64,000 nucleotides of DNA, from contig BDSL01000023.1 of the NCBI GenBank assembly GCA_003116995.1, positions 930,001-994,000 of the forward strand, given 5' to 3'. Each line of letters begins with the position of its first letter. The first letter of the stretch is position 1. The translations under genes and the position numbers were made by a program. A model generated the notes under the pieces. The model was not told the DNA's origin. It ran no database searches and saw nothing but the letters and a program-made list of their open reading frames with translations. This DNA comes from Yamagishiella unicocca (Eukaryota; Chlorophyta; Chlorophyceae; Chlamydomonadales; Volvocaceae). Positions 35,564-46,007 of this stretch are shown here, piece after piece.

Positions 35564-37738
35564 CAGCAGCGGGAGGGGTAGGGCGGCAGCAGCGGCAGGG
35601 CGACTGGCGGCAAGGGGTGGGGCCAGGGGTGAAGGGAGGCGAGGGTGTTACGGACGCGACTCACTTTTGAGGACATGACCGGTAGAAGAATTGCCGAAGA
35701 ATGGACCATACATGTACGGCAACAATCGATGAGGACCAGGCATACGCTGACCAGGGTTTGCTGGTGCGCAGGGGGGCGGGGGGAGGGTTTCAGGGTTTTG
35801 GGTTTTAGGGTTTTAGGGGCGGTTTTGCGCCCTGGCGGCGTCCTGGCGCTGGCGGCGTTGTCCCTCTTTAGCTGGGGCGAAGGATTGGTGGAGTGAGGGA
35901 TGAGCGGCCCGTGTGCAGCAGCCGGTGTCGTTCGCTGTCTCTCCGCATGTTTTGCAGGCAGGTGCATTCCTTCTTTGCAGGTGCATTCCCCTTTTCTTGT
36001 TTTGTATAAGACACTTTATTTCGTGAAGGGACACGCGCTGGGTGTGAGCGATGAGCGACTCGCCGGGTGGTGCCGCGCCGCCACCCCACCAGGCGATGAT
36101 TCCGGTCCCCCGCCACCACAGCATCCTCCAGCAGGTACTCTAGGTGGGTGTGAGGTCTGCCGTACACCTGGCATTGGGTGTCGGCCACCTGTACGCTACA
36201 AGTTGAAGGTTCCAAGTACGTCATCGGATCTGCCAGTTCTCGGAACCTCGATGCAACTGTCGGCGCCACATTGCGGGGAGATGGATCTGTGTTGGTTGAC
36301 GGTGATTGCCGTATCGACGCGCAGGCAAGGGTCGGTATTGAGGAGCGAACGTGCTCTGTGGAATTTTAACGGTCATGCGGCATCCGGCATGAGAGCCGTA
36401 CAAACTGTACGGTAAACGTCCTGCCGGGAGAACGGCGCTTTGGGCGCATTGAAAGGGTGGCGGTTGCGTGGGCGCGGTCCGTACGAAGCTGTACGAAGTC
36501 TATTTCGGAAGATTGGGTCGCTGGCGCGTGAGGCGCGCGTTGGTATGCAGCAGCTGGGTTACGAGGGTCGTCCGCACTGCACTGCACTGCATTCGCGAAC
36601 TGTCCATTTTGAGTGTGCGCTGTGCTGCGCCTGAAATGCTATAACACTGCTGTGTGTCCTGCGTCTGTTCAAATCCCGAAGACAGCTCGCTGCTGCAGCG
36701 CTGCGATGGATGTAAGCTCGCCCCCGCGCTTCGCAGCCGCCGAACAGCTTTGCCGAACAGCCTTGCCGCCTGCCATGTGCTGACGTGTTGTAGCGGTGGC
36801 AGCGCTTGGCAGCCGTCCCCGGTGGACAAACTGGCACCACCCGGTACCGTAGATTGCATCGGAAAGAGCGGAAAGAGTATGTTAGTGGATATAGTAATCC
36901 TCCCACCGTCACCCAAATCGGGGTTGCCGTCCTGTAATTGAGCAACATGAGCCCTAGGTGTCCGCACTCGTATGTGTTTGTGGAGGGCCTTGTCAGCAAC
37001 CGCGCTGGTCGTGCTTCATCCCATGGCCCATGTTGGCCGCGTAAGAGCCTCGATGGAATCACCCGGACCTGCCCTACAGCAACGTGCCACCTGACTGCAC
37101 CAGGCCACCCGGCGCTCCCCTGCGCTCCCCTCCCCTGCCCTGCCCTGCCGGCCGCATGTGCCCTCACAGCCTTTAGTCAGAACGAGTATGATTACTGCCT
37201 GGCGCATTCGTCCCCCCCAGATTATGAGCCCCATCCTGCCACATCCCGCTTCCGCCGTATATGGCTGCGTTGCTGCTACTGCCGTGCGGTTGGGCACGAT
37301 GTCAGGACGAGGCAACGCCTGCTGGCTCCTAAGGGTGCCGGACAAGCTTGTCTTTCTATTCGCACATCGTGTAGGGTGGTGTCAGCTGCGTGACGGCGTA
37401 TGCATCATGACCCCGGGCCAACCCCGTGGGTCAATGGGGAGCCAAATAATTGTAATTGTCTCACCAACTTTATGTACATGAAAATAGGTATACATCAATA
37501 ATCCTAACATCACTTACGTTGTTGAAGTGCGATCTTACCTATCAGCTCGCTTAGTAGAGCTGGATGCCGTCGTCCATAAGACTTCCTGCATTCCTTTTTC
37601 CTATCAAGTCAGCAGCACGTGCTTGATTCATGAAACTGGATTCATCAGCTTAATTACAAAGGATGAAGTCCACGGACTGGCCGTGAAATCGCCGACCGGG
37701 GCAGTGCGACAGCTGGTGTGCAGGCGCAAGCGCAAGGG
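35564..37738. other. Intergenic region; weak coding hints only
   Basis: Telomere-like TTTTAGGG repeats occur at 35787-35819. A TGTAA lies at 36711-36715, but is far from the stop at 35563. Weak coding hints: a 28-codon frame at 36051-36134 (MSDSPGGAAPPPHQAM) ending at a good CAG|GTACTC donor; an open frame at about 36178-36369 (NLDATVGATLRGDGSVLVDG); and a Cys-rich run near 36654 (CVCSNPEDSSLLQRCDGCK) that vaguely recalls a zinc-binding motif. I could not join these in phase, so I do not call a gene. Confidence 0.3.
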
Positions 37739-40700
37739 ATGGCGCAGCGAGGCGGAAAAGGTACTTCAAGCCTGTACAAAAGGCCCAGGCTTGCCGCAAG
37801 CCAACCAGCAAGCTGCCTTGCGCAGGCGGAGGCTGGGGCGGAGGTGGAGGCGGCGGCTGGGGCGGAGGTGGAGGGGGCAGGGGCGGAGGCGGAGGAGGAC
37901 GAGGCGGTGGAGGCTGGGCCGGAGGCGGCGGCGGTGGATGGGGCGGGCAGGTAGGTTGCTGGAGACGGCGACAGCCACCTTCGAAACCCGCTGACCGCTC
38001 GTCCCATCTTCTCTCAGCAGGGCGGAGGTCGGGGGGGCAACCAGAACGCCAACGACAACTGGCAGGGCCAAGGTGAGTGGTTGCTGCTGGCTGGTTCTGG
38101 TGGTTGCGATGGCGGCGCTTGCGGGGGTGGTGCTTGCAGGGGCGCGGGCCGGCCTCCCCTGAGCCCCAGTCACCTCTGCCCCCTGCTCCGGCGCCGTGCA
38201 GCCCACGAGTAGGCCCAGGCAGCTCACACCTACCTCGCACACAACCCCACCACCACACCCAGCTCACCCAGCTCACCCACCCGAGCGCCCGTTGGACCCC
38301 GCCCCTGCCCCTGCCCCCGCCCCGGCCCCCCCAGGCAACCGCTTCGGCGCCCTGCAGAACACCAACCAGCAGGGCAACAGGTGCGCCAGGGGTGTCTGGA
38401 GGATCTGGTCAATCCTGGCTGGCCACCTTGGGGCAGGGAGCCCTTGGGGCAGGCCCAAGGGAGCCCTTGGGGCAGGCCCAAGGGAGCCCTTGGGGCAGGG
38501 AACCCCTTGGGGCAGGGAGCCCCCTTGGGGCAGGGAGCCCCCTTGGGGCAGGGAGCCCCCTTGGGGCAGGGAGCCCCCTTGGGGCAGGGAGCCCCCTTGG
38601 GGCAGGGAGCCCTTGGAGGCGGGAGGCGGTGGCCGCTACGGCCGGCGCCGACGGGCCCCCGGGTGCCGGCGGCGCAGCACGTCTGTGGGATTGCGCACTG
38701 CGGCTGCTGCGCCAGCTGCCGCTACGGCTGCTCCCGGTGCAGCTGGAGAGAGTGCAGGCCAGCCAGCGCCGGCGGCGACACGCGCGAGCACCGGCGGCTT
38801 GTGGGGCTGGCAAACTGACTTCAGCGCAGTTGTAGCCCCGCGTCTAACCCCGCCTCTAGCCCCGCCTCTAGCCCCGACCCTAGCCCCGCCTCTAGCCCCG
38901 CCTCTAGCCCCGCCGGCGTCGCGACCCCACGTGCACGCCTAACCACCGATCCGCATGCGTGTGCTCACGGCTGCCTGGCTGGCAGGGATGCGGGCAACGC
39001 GCCTCGAGGAGGGGGAGGGGGAGGTGGTCGAGGCGGCGGCGGCGGCGGGCGGCCGCAGGAGACCGCCGAGGAGGCCATCCGTAACGACGTGCAGCAGGAG
39101 AAGCCGGTGTGGCTGATCAGCTGCTACGGTCATGCGCGCGACGAGGGAAACGACCTGACGGGCGATGTGTCGTTCGAGGAGGCGCGCTGGGCCAACATGC
39201 AGGCGAGTGCGCGGCTGCTAGCGGGCATCGCGGGGAGGCACCAAGTTCCCTAGCATGCAACGAAGCAGGAGTTTCTCAAACCAAGTTCTCCAGCGTGCAG
39301 CTATCAAAAGAGTCCCCGAACCTTTTCCTAGTCGGACAAACGGGTTTGCCCCCCACAACCTCCCCTCCCCCCCCCCACACACACCTTCTTCGCCACCCCC
39401 ATCCGCTCCAACACGCACGTGCCGCAGGACCTCCGCTCCGGCCGCACCCCGCTGTCCATCAACGCCGACTTCAAGGGGGCCGTGCGGGCCAAGCAGGAGG
39501 AGCTGAACCAGCTGCTGGCGGTGCGTGCGGAAGGGGGGCAGCGGGATGAGGCAGGGGGGAGGGACCGAGGCTGGCGGGCTCCCAGCTTGCATAAAACCCA
39601 ACACACCCTCCGTGGTTGGCGTCCGTGTGCATGTGTACCGACGGCACCACACCACACCACCTCCAAGGAGGCGGGCCTTTCCCCCGCTTCCCACTTCGCC
39701 TCCCCCCCTCCCCTCACCCTCACCCTCACCCTCCTGTGGGGACCCCCTCTTCCACGTCCCCACAACCCCCCCTTCTGGCTCCTCACCCTCCCCAGTCCGT
39801 CCCAGTGCTCCAGCATGCGCCCACAAACTAGGTGCCCGCCGACCATGCGCCAACCATCCTGTCTTTTTCGCCTCAACGGTTTTTATGCACCCCCCCCCCC
39901 GGTTCTTTTATTGTACCCCCCCCCCCAACACACCCTCACACCCTCAGCGATCCCGCGACCGCCGCGGCGGCCCCAGCTCCGCGCTGCCCTCCCACGGCGG
40001 CCCGCCCATCCGCGTGCACAACGCCTGGGCGGCGCAGTTCCTGGGCGCAGCAGCGGCGCAGCTACCCGGAGGGGCCGGAGCGGCGGGAGGTGCGTACCGC
40101 ACGCAAGAGATGGGGGTTTGATAAGAGAATCCGCAAGAGGGGGGGGGGTTGATAAGAGAATCCGCAAGAGGGGGGGGGTTTGATAAGAGAATCCGCAAGA
40201 GGGGGGGGTTGATAAGAGAATCCGCAAGGGGGGGGGTTTTGATAAGAAATCCGCAGGAGGGGTGTGTGGAAGCGGACGTGCGACCACCTTTGGCGCGTAC
40301 CGTCCCCTTCAGTATCCGTGATTCGGTGTGCGTGTGTGTGTGCCGTACAGTTCTGGAGTGTGTGTCGGTTGCCGGAGGCCAGTCCGCAACTGCCTTGGCC
40401 GTCCGCCGCTGAGGTTCCGCGCCCCCAGACTAAAAGGGGGTGGACGAGTGGCTCGCGGCCAATGGAGCGGCAGGTGTTGCCACCCCACTGCTTTCATGCC
40501 TGGTGCGGTACGCCCACCTTAACCCACCCACCTCGCTGTCCCCCCCGTCGCCCTCGCCCTCTCACCCTTCTCGTCCCGCCACGCCTGCTCCAAGGCTTCG
40601 GTTCTTCCCAGCCCGGGGGCGGTTTCGGAGCTCCCCAGCTGGCGGTCGCTGCCGCAGCCCCGGGGGGCTTCGGCCAGCCGCAAGCGACGCTTGGCGCGCC

Positions 40701-41706
40701 CGGGGGGTTCGGGCAGCCGCAGGCGCAATCAATGGTCGGGGGAGGCTTTGGCCAGCCCCAGGCCCCAAGCCCGGGGGGGTTCGGTCAGCTGCAACCCCAG
40801 GCAGCTACCCCGGGCGGCTTCGGGCAGCCAGCCGGGTTCGGGCAGCCGCCAGCGGCGCCAGGCGGCTTCGGAGCTCCGGCTGCTGTGGCCGCTCCAATGG
40901 GAGCTGGGGGCTTCGGCCAGCAGCCGGCGGCGCTGTTCGGCCAGCCAGCCCAGCAGGCGATGGGGCTCGGAGGCGGCGGCGGTGGGGCGTTTGGCGGAGC
41001 GGCTGGCGGCGTGAAAGGTGGGGCGTGTTAGCGTGGGGGTGGCTAGGAAGACCCGTGGATGCAGGGGGGGAGGCGGCACTCTGAGACTTTGGGTCCCCCG
41101 TCCTCATGCCCCCCTCCCCCTTACCCGGGCGCACGCCAATGCTGTCCTGCGTGCAGGCTCCTGGGCGGGACAGGGCGGTTTCGGAGCCGCCGCCAAGCCC
41201 GCTGGCGCGCAGGCCCCAGCTGTTCTATTCGGCCAAAGCGTAGCGCCCCCCGGGGGCGTCGGCCTGGGCGGCCTGGGCCAGGTGACTGGCGGGGGTTTCG
41301 TGCCCGCGGGCATGCAGCTGGGGCAGTCCCCGGCGGGTTTCCTGCCGCACCCCCCCGCACAGGACGCGTTCGGGTCGTCAGCCATGGTCGCCAACGGCAC
41401 CTCAGCGCTGTTCGGTCAACAACCGGCGGCGATGACCCCGGATGCTCCAGCTGCCGCCGCTGCTGCTGGTGGTGGTGGCGGCTTGGGCGGCGGAAGTGCG
41501 GAGGAGGAGCTGGCGGCGTTTCGTGCGGCCGTATTTACGCTGGGGAAGGTACGACCAGTGGGTGGGGGGCGGGAGCCTTTGGCGGGGATAGTGGGTGGGG
41601 GGCTGGGCATCGGGCGCAACGTGTCAAGGTAACGTTTCCGGTGCCGTTCCCTTCTCCCCTGCTGCAGATCCCCGAGTCTCCACCGGCGCCCGAGCTTTGC
41701 TTTTGA
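37739..41706 (+). CDS. FG nucleoporin of the NUP42/NUPL2 (hCG1) type
   Basis: Ten exons join in phase: 37739-37760, 37826-37950, 38021-38072, 38335-38380, 38986-39202, 39428-39520, 39948-40089, 40595-41017, 41157-41548, 41668-41706 (516 residues). NUP42 sits on the cytoplasmic face of the nuclear pore and helps Gle1 and the DEAD-box helicase Dbp5 release mRNA. Family signs: a middle block EKPVWLISCYGHARDEGNDL + TGDVSFEEARW, then DLRSGRTPLSI and a helix RAKQEELNQLLA; an FG/GFGQP repeat domain (about residues 233-480); and a C-terminal EEELAAFRAAVFTLGK|IPESPPAPELCF matching the Gle1-binding tail. The usual N-terminal CCCH zinc finger is not seen; instead there is a Gly/Trp/Arg-rich stretch (GGGWGGG, RGG). 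Exon 1 (7 codons) and its 65-bp intron are the least certain part. Intron 5 has a GC donor (CAG|GCGAGT). Confidence 0.88.
38425..38618 (+). repeat. 18-bp minisatellite in intron 4
   Basis: Unit CCCCCTTGGGGCAGGGAG, about ten copies, with a longer variant at the left end that includes GGCCCAAGGGAG. Intron 4 spans 38381-38985. Confidence 0.95.
38833..38915 (+). repeat. 12-bp minisatellite in intron 4
   Basis: CTAGCCCCGCCT-type units, about seven copies, in the same intron as the 18-bp array. Confidence 0.95.
40111..40258 (+). repeat. About 31-bp tandem repeat in intron 7
   Basis: Five copies of TTGATAAGAGAATCCGCAAG separated by G runs, in intron 7 (40090-40594). The unit core is the reverse complement of the right end of the family 2 copy at 31013-31073. 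Confidence 0.95.
41043..41063 (-). repeat. Dispersed intronic repeat, family 1 fragment (inverted)
   Basis: In intron 8 (41018-41156). The plus strand reads CTAGGAAGACCCGTGGATGC, reverse complement of the GCATCCACGGGTCTTCCT core. Confidence 0.65.
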
Positions 41707-41740
41707 GTTTGGACTTCGGACCTGCGAGTGCAGCACGTGG

Positions 41741-41805
41741 TGGTAACTGGTACATGTGATGGTAACTGATACCTGTGGTAGTAACTGATACCTGTGGTGG
41801 TAACT
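41741..41805 (+). repeat. About 20-bp tandem repeat in the 3' UTR
   Basis: Three to four copies of GGTAACTGATACCTGTGGTG just after the stop codon of the nucleoporin gene. Confidence 0.9.
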
Positions 41806-41993
41806 TTACAACATGCTGTACTAGCTGTTACGACTGTCACAGCGCTGCTGCGAAGTGCCGGGGCCAAGACAGCAGCAGAGCACCCACGCAGGCCGACTGC
41901 TCGCTTCGGTGTCCGCTCTGTGGGCTTGTTAGGGCTTCCCACCACTTCATCCACCAACGTTTTGAAAGGACGTCGCTGGATGCGGCTAACTGA

Positions 41994-41998
41994 TGTAA
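41994..41998 (+). promoter_or_regulatory. TGTAA poly(A) signal for the nucleoporin gene
   Basis: The first TGTAA after the stop at 41706, implying a 3' UTR of about 300 nt. Confidence 0.6.
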
Positions 41999-43250
41999 CG
42001 GCATTGGCTGTTTTTTGGTACGGCCACCGGTGGCCCCACTCGCAGCTCCATAAGCAGCAATCGGGGGGGGCGAACGCTGTTCATCAAGTCAGCCCTTGAT
42101 TCAACCGGTTGGTTGGCTCAACAGGCTCAACTAGGTCACGCGAATGGCATCTTCCGCGGGCGATGCTGGCGCGTGGATGTCTTCCCGCTGATGCGGGCAA
42201 TGGCTTCCGAAATGAACACGTGTTTAGCTTTACGGTGCTCCCAACACCGGAACCCACTGTCTGTAACTGTTACTAATACCGCCATCATCTCTATTATGCG
42301 TCACGCGGCACACCAGCCATCTGCTGGTGCGAGGTCGGTCGCTGCAACCGCAGCTGCAAATGCAAGCCGCCCTCCCCTCGCTCTCTCTTCCCGCCTCTGC
42401 GTCATTGCCTCGCCTGCACTGCCAGTTTCACACTTTCTTTGGGCTTGATTTTGCTAGCGAAATCAAGCCCTTCCTTGGGTGGAAAAAGACTTCCGCAATT
42501 ACATCAATCCGCACACCTCACCCCTGTGTGTGTGCCATGTACCATTGCATGCCAGCTCCAGCACGAGGGTGCCTGAGGGTGCGTGCGAGTGTGTGTACGG
42601 CAACATACCAACCACCTAACCTACGGCACAGACTGTGCACAAACACAGACGTCCAGGAAGGACCCTCCGCAAAGCAAAAACCAAACAAACGAGAGCCAAC
42701 TCGCCGGCGGCGCACTTGGAACGTCCTGGGGAGCCCGCAGGCCCTGGGGCAGCCACCGCACTGACCCCGCAGGCCCTGGGGCAGCCACCGCACTGACCCC
42801 GCAGGCCCTGGGGCAGCCACCGCACTGACCCCGCAGGCCCTGGGGCAGCCACCGCACTGACGCCGCAGATTGATCCTCTAGCCTGTGAACCCCCGACGGA
42901 CTGCCCCGGCCTTGTGTGTCCCATTCCCTCCTCACATTTTGCGAGTGGCCGGGTCCACACCAACCTACACCGCCATCACGAAACGGCCCCTAAACGACTG
43001 TATCTGTGGCCAAAGTGGCAAGGCACGGCCGGTTATGCCACCTGGGAGACGTAGCTGAAGCACATCGCCAGCATCCGGCGCGCTTCCTGTGCCTATGTAA
43101 CAGAGATATAACAGTTCACACCGGATCGTGTCTCTGTCGGACGTGTCAGCCGAAACTGTTATAGTACCTGCCCCTCAAACCCTTACCGCAACCCGTGTCA
43201 ATCGCCTCTTCCGGCATATGCGCCGTCCTCATTCCCCCCAAGGAACACGC
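41999..43250. other. Intergenic region with hairpin and minisatellite
   Basis: About 1.25 kb without a convincing gene. A perfect 11-bp stem with a short loop (GGGCTTGATTT ... AAATCAAGCCC) occurs at about 42442-42471, and a 32-bp minisatellite at 42727-42861. Confidence 0.4.
42727..42861 (+). repeat. 32-bp tandem repeat, four copies
   Basis: Unit GCAGGCCCTGGGGCAGCCAC + CGCACTGACCCC, nearly perfect, between the nucleoporin gene and the small minus-strand gene. Confidence 0.95.
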
Positions 43251-43556
43251 CTAGAACTCCACACGGAAAGCGTGCTTCTTCTCCTTGGCTTTCCCCTGCG
43301 CCTCTTCTATCGTCCAGGTGCAGGCCTGGATTGCGTCGGGGTTGTCGCCAGTACAGACTCCTCGCATGTACTCCGACCCAACTTGTACCATTGGTCCAAA
43401 CTCAAACACAGACGATGGCCGGGGCATCTGGGATAGGACGGGGTCCGAAGAGTAGGGGTCCGGCTGCGTCGAGCCGACGTGCGGAGTCCGCGGCGAGGGC
43501 TCCGCTGGCTTCGGCTCCTCCGCCGGCTTCTTGTCCTTGCTCATGCCGAACACCAT
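43251..43556 (-). CDS. Small 101-residue protein, function unknown
   Basis: A single uninterrupted minus-strand frame starts at an ATG in good context (GACAATGGTG) and ends with a stop at 43251-43253. An internal Met at residue 5 (MSKDKK) could also be used. The N-terminus is Lys/Pro/Glu-rich (KDKKPAEEPKPAEPSP). The middle is Ser/Pro-rich (DPYSSDPVLSQMPRPSSVFE), and the C-terminal half looks folded: FGPMVQVGSEYMRG, DNPDAIQACTWTIEEAQG, then KEKKHAFRVEF. There is no signal peptide or membrane segment. I do not recognise the family. Its compact, intronless frame and balanced composition, unlike the low-complexity frames elsewhere, support a real gene. Confidence 0.5.
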   Translation of the reverse strand: MVFGMSKDKKPAEEPKPAEPSPRTPHVGSTQPDPYSSDPVLSQMPRPSSVFEFGPMVQVGSEYMRGVCTGDNPDAIQACTWTIEEAQGKAKEKKHAFRVEF

Positions 43557-44931
43557 TGTCAGCTAACGCTGCGAAACTGCTAGAGTTGGCAAAGTGCGGC
43601 GACAATCTGAATACCGGTATTCAGCTTCGTCGATGACACCTTCCTTGTGCAAATAAGCTAGTGTAATCTGATGATATTGACACAATGCGGCTTGACCGCG
43701 AAAGTAGAAGATTGGGTCGACAACGACACAGAAATGGTTTGAAGGATCTGTATCGCTTGGCGTAGCGGGCCACTTATCTTTGGTATGTGGCACAGGGTTA
43801 CTATACTGCTGTAAGCAAGCTTCGATGTAAAGACAGCCTGCGGGCCTTATGTAGCAAACTTGAATGTGCTCCTCCTCCCGAGTCCGGTCTTGGTCAACGG
43901 CACTGCAATGCAAGACTCCAAGGCATATAGAAGCTGCATATACTCTTGCCACAGCCGGATGCAATGTGGTGGGGGTCAGAAAAGGACAATCTTGCAGAGG
44001 ACAGGGTCCGCCACTTAAATATGTTCGCTCTAGAACGTCGAAACGATCATCTCTAGGCCATGTATGGATGCGGTGTTAGGCAGGCGAATGTGGACACGCC
44101 AACAGACCGAACCTATGACATGGCTTATCGAGTGAAGTATGAATGAGATAAGGCTGTTTATTGCGAATAGACTGCCGTGGCGTGCAGGTGTCCAGCGCAT
44201 GGTGCGGGTACGACGACTGGTACGGCGACTGGTGGCTGGCTGCTGCTTAGGTTGCGCGCCTGCCTGTTCTCAGTATCTGCCGTTGTGCTGATAGTACCAA
44301 AGAGCCGTGTCCCTCTGCCGGGACGGCGGCCTCTAACATTCCCACCCTCCTCCCCTGGGTAGCGGCCGTGTGCTCGGCTCTGCTGCACTCGACGTCGGGG
44401 GCGCCGCTCCGGTCTCAATACGGGGCGCCCCTGGCGCCGTGCGGGGTCCCGTTCGGTTTGGGTGGTTTCGCCGCCTTGCGGGGCGTTCTTTTCTTGTTGC
44501 CTTACAGGGCGTGTTTGCCGTGTTTTTCGGCGCGGGGTGCAATGTGGTGACTGTCATCACTGTCGGCCACTAGTGCAATCTCAATATGGGTGGGTGTCAG
44601 GGGCGTGCGTCTTTCTATTCTTTTCTGGATTTTGTGTCTCCGAAGGGGTGGCTGGGATCTGAGTGCTGGCCTCTACACCGGGTGGCTGGGATCTGAGTGC
44701 TGGCCATTCGACCCCTTCTTCTGCTGTAACGCGATACGGCAGTAATGAGCAATAAGATGGGTTCCAACCGCGCCCCTCCCCACCGCGGGGCGATGACGTA
44801 CGGTCAAGCGAGAGGTTATCCGCTATAACAATCGTGGGGCTTATTTGACGAACGATGCACATATCCGTCCTTTGCATGGCGCAAAGGAACCTACCTGCAC
44901 ACATAACGCACACTGCACAACCCAGCCCCTG
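43557..44931. other. Intergenic region before the retroelement
   Basis: About 1.4 kb, more AT-rich up to about 44.2 kb, then G/T-rich. A 133-codon minus-strand frame (43964-43563) has no known domain and is not called. No repeat with defined ends was found. Confidence 0.35.
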
Positions 44932-44936
44932 CCCAG

Positions 44937-45352
44937 TGTTGTATTACGGTACCAGTTAGGCCTGTCAGTCTCCCTTGCCTACTCACTGCTTACTTCCTCT
45001 TACTTATCCTTACATCACTTAACCTTACTTACTCTTGCCGACCGGAGTCTTATCTGGCCGTGACTAACTTAACTGCATCTTACTTGTGGTTCGACTTTAC
45101 TGAACGTCGACCCACGGGGCTTCGCACCTTTGCGTCGCCGTGACACTGGTCACTGGTAGAAGTCTCCTTGACTTCCGTCTTACTTATCTATCGGTTGATA
45201 CCTAGCGGTCTTCGCCTGTCGCTGACTGTAGCGGGTTCGCCGGTCGTGCTGTACGACCGCCCGCCAGCGGAGCCCTTCGCTCTAGCTTATCTTTGGCACT
45301 TCGCCCAACGGGTAGTTATCTCTACCACCCCTAAAGGACTGGTGGTACAACA
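44937..45352 (+). repeat. 5' LTR
   Basis: 416 bp, TGTTGTATTACGG ... GGTGGTACAACA. It aligns over its whole length with the 3' LTR. Confidence 0.95.
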
Positions 45353-45366
45353 GTGGTATCGAGACG
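45353..45366 (+). promoter_or_regulatory. Primer binding site, initiator-tRNA-Met type
   Basis: GTGGTATCGAGAC directly after the 5' LTR resembles the complement of the 3' end of initiator tRNA-Met (typically TGGTATCAGAGC). Confidence 0.7.
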
Positions 45367-45382
45367 GCCTTCCTGGCGTCTC

Positions 45383-45996
45383 GCAAACTATCGCTTCACG
45401 CTTCCGCACTTGTCATGTCCGACCTTATGGACCTTAACGTCCACCTAGCCAACCCTGACCTGACTATGGGTATGCGCGCTTGATTGATTCACGCTTATTT
45501 GTGTTTTCTCCTTCGCGTTTTGCCCACTTACTAGCTGTCTTCGCAGAAGAGTCGATCTTCCTGGCCGGTGGTGAGGCGCCTCGCACGCGTGACGCTGGTA
45601 CGCAGGCTACCCTCTCTTATAGCACCGGTACGCATGGAACGCCTCTTTGCACTCGGCAGTGGCCGGCGCACGCAGGGACACTTGGGTCGAACTGTCGCCA
45701 TCCCTGCGTGCGCCGGCCACTGCCGAGTGCAAAGAGGCGTTCCATGCGTACCGATGCTATAAGAGAGGGTAGCCTGCGTACCAGCGTCACGCGTGCGAGG
45801 CGCCTCACCACCGGCCAGGAAGATCGACTCTTCTGCGAAGACAGCTAGTAAGTGGGCAAAACGCGAAGGAGAAAACACAAATAAGCGTGAATTAATCAAG
45901 CGCGCATACCCATAGTCAGGTCAGGGTTGGCTAGGTGGATGTTAAGGTCCATCAGGTCGGACATGACAATTGCGGAAGCGTGAAGCGATAGTTTGC
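45383..45996. repeat. Near-perfect 296-bp inverted duplication (hairpin) inside the gypsy element
   Basis: The left arm 45383-45678 and right arm 45701-45996 are reverse complements with only a few mismatches, around a 22-nt spacer (45679-45700). A short frame starting at an ATG at 45415 (MSDLMDLNVHLANPDL) in the left arm may be the start of gag. A transcript through this region would fold into a long double-stranded RNA. Confidence 0.95.
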
Positions 45997-46007
45997 TTGA
46001 CAAAAAT

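Noticed and set aside
36654..36941. Cys-rich frame (CVCSNPEDSSLLQRCDGCK) resembling a zinc finger
   Set aside because: Spacing does not match PHD, RING or MYND, there is no in-frame ATG start, and it could not be joined in phase to nearby open stretches.
42442..42471. Hairpin as a bacterial-type terminator or small RNA
   Set aside because: An 11-bp stem alone, without a T tract or transcript evidence, in a eukaryotic genome is not enough.
43563..43964. 133-codon minus-strand frame upstream of the small gene
   Set aside because: No domain, no splice-phase link to the neighbour, and composition typical of non-coding sequence here. Possible but unsupported.
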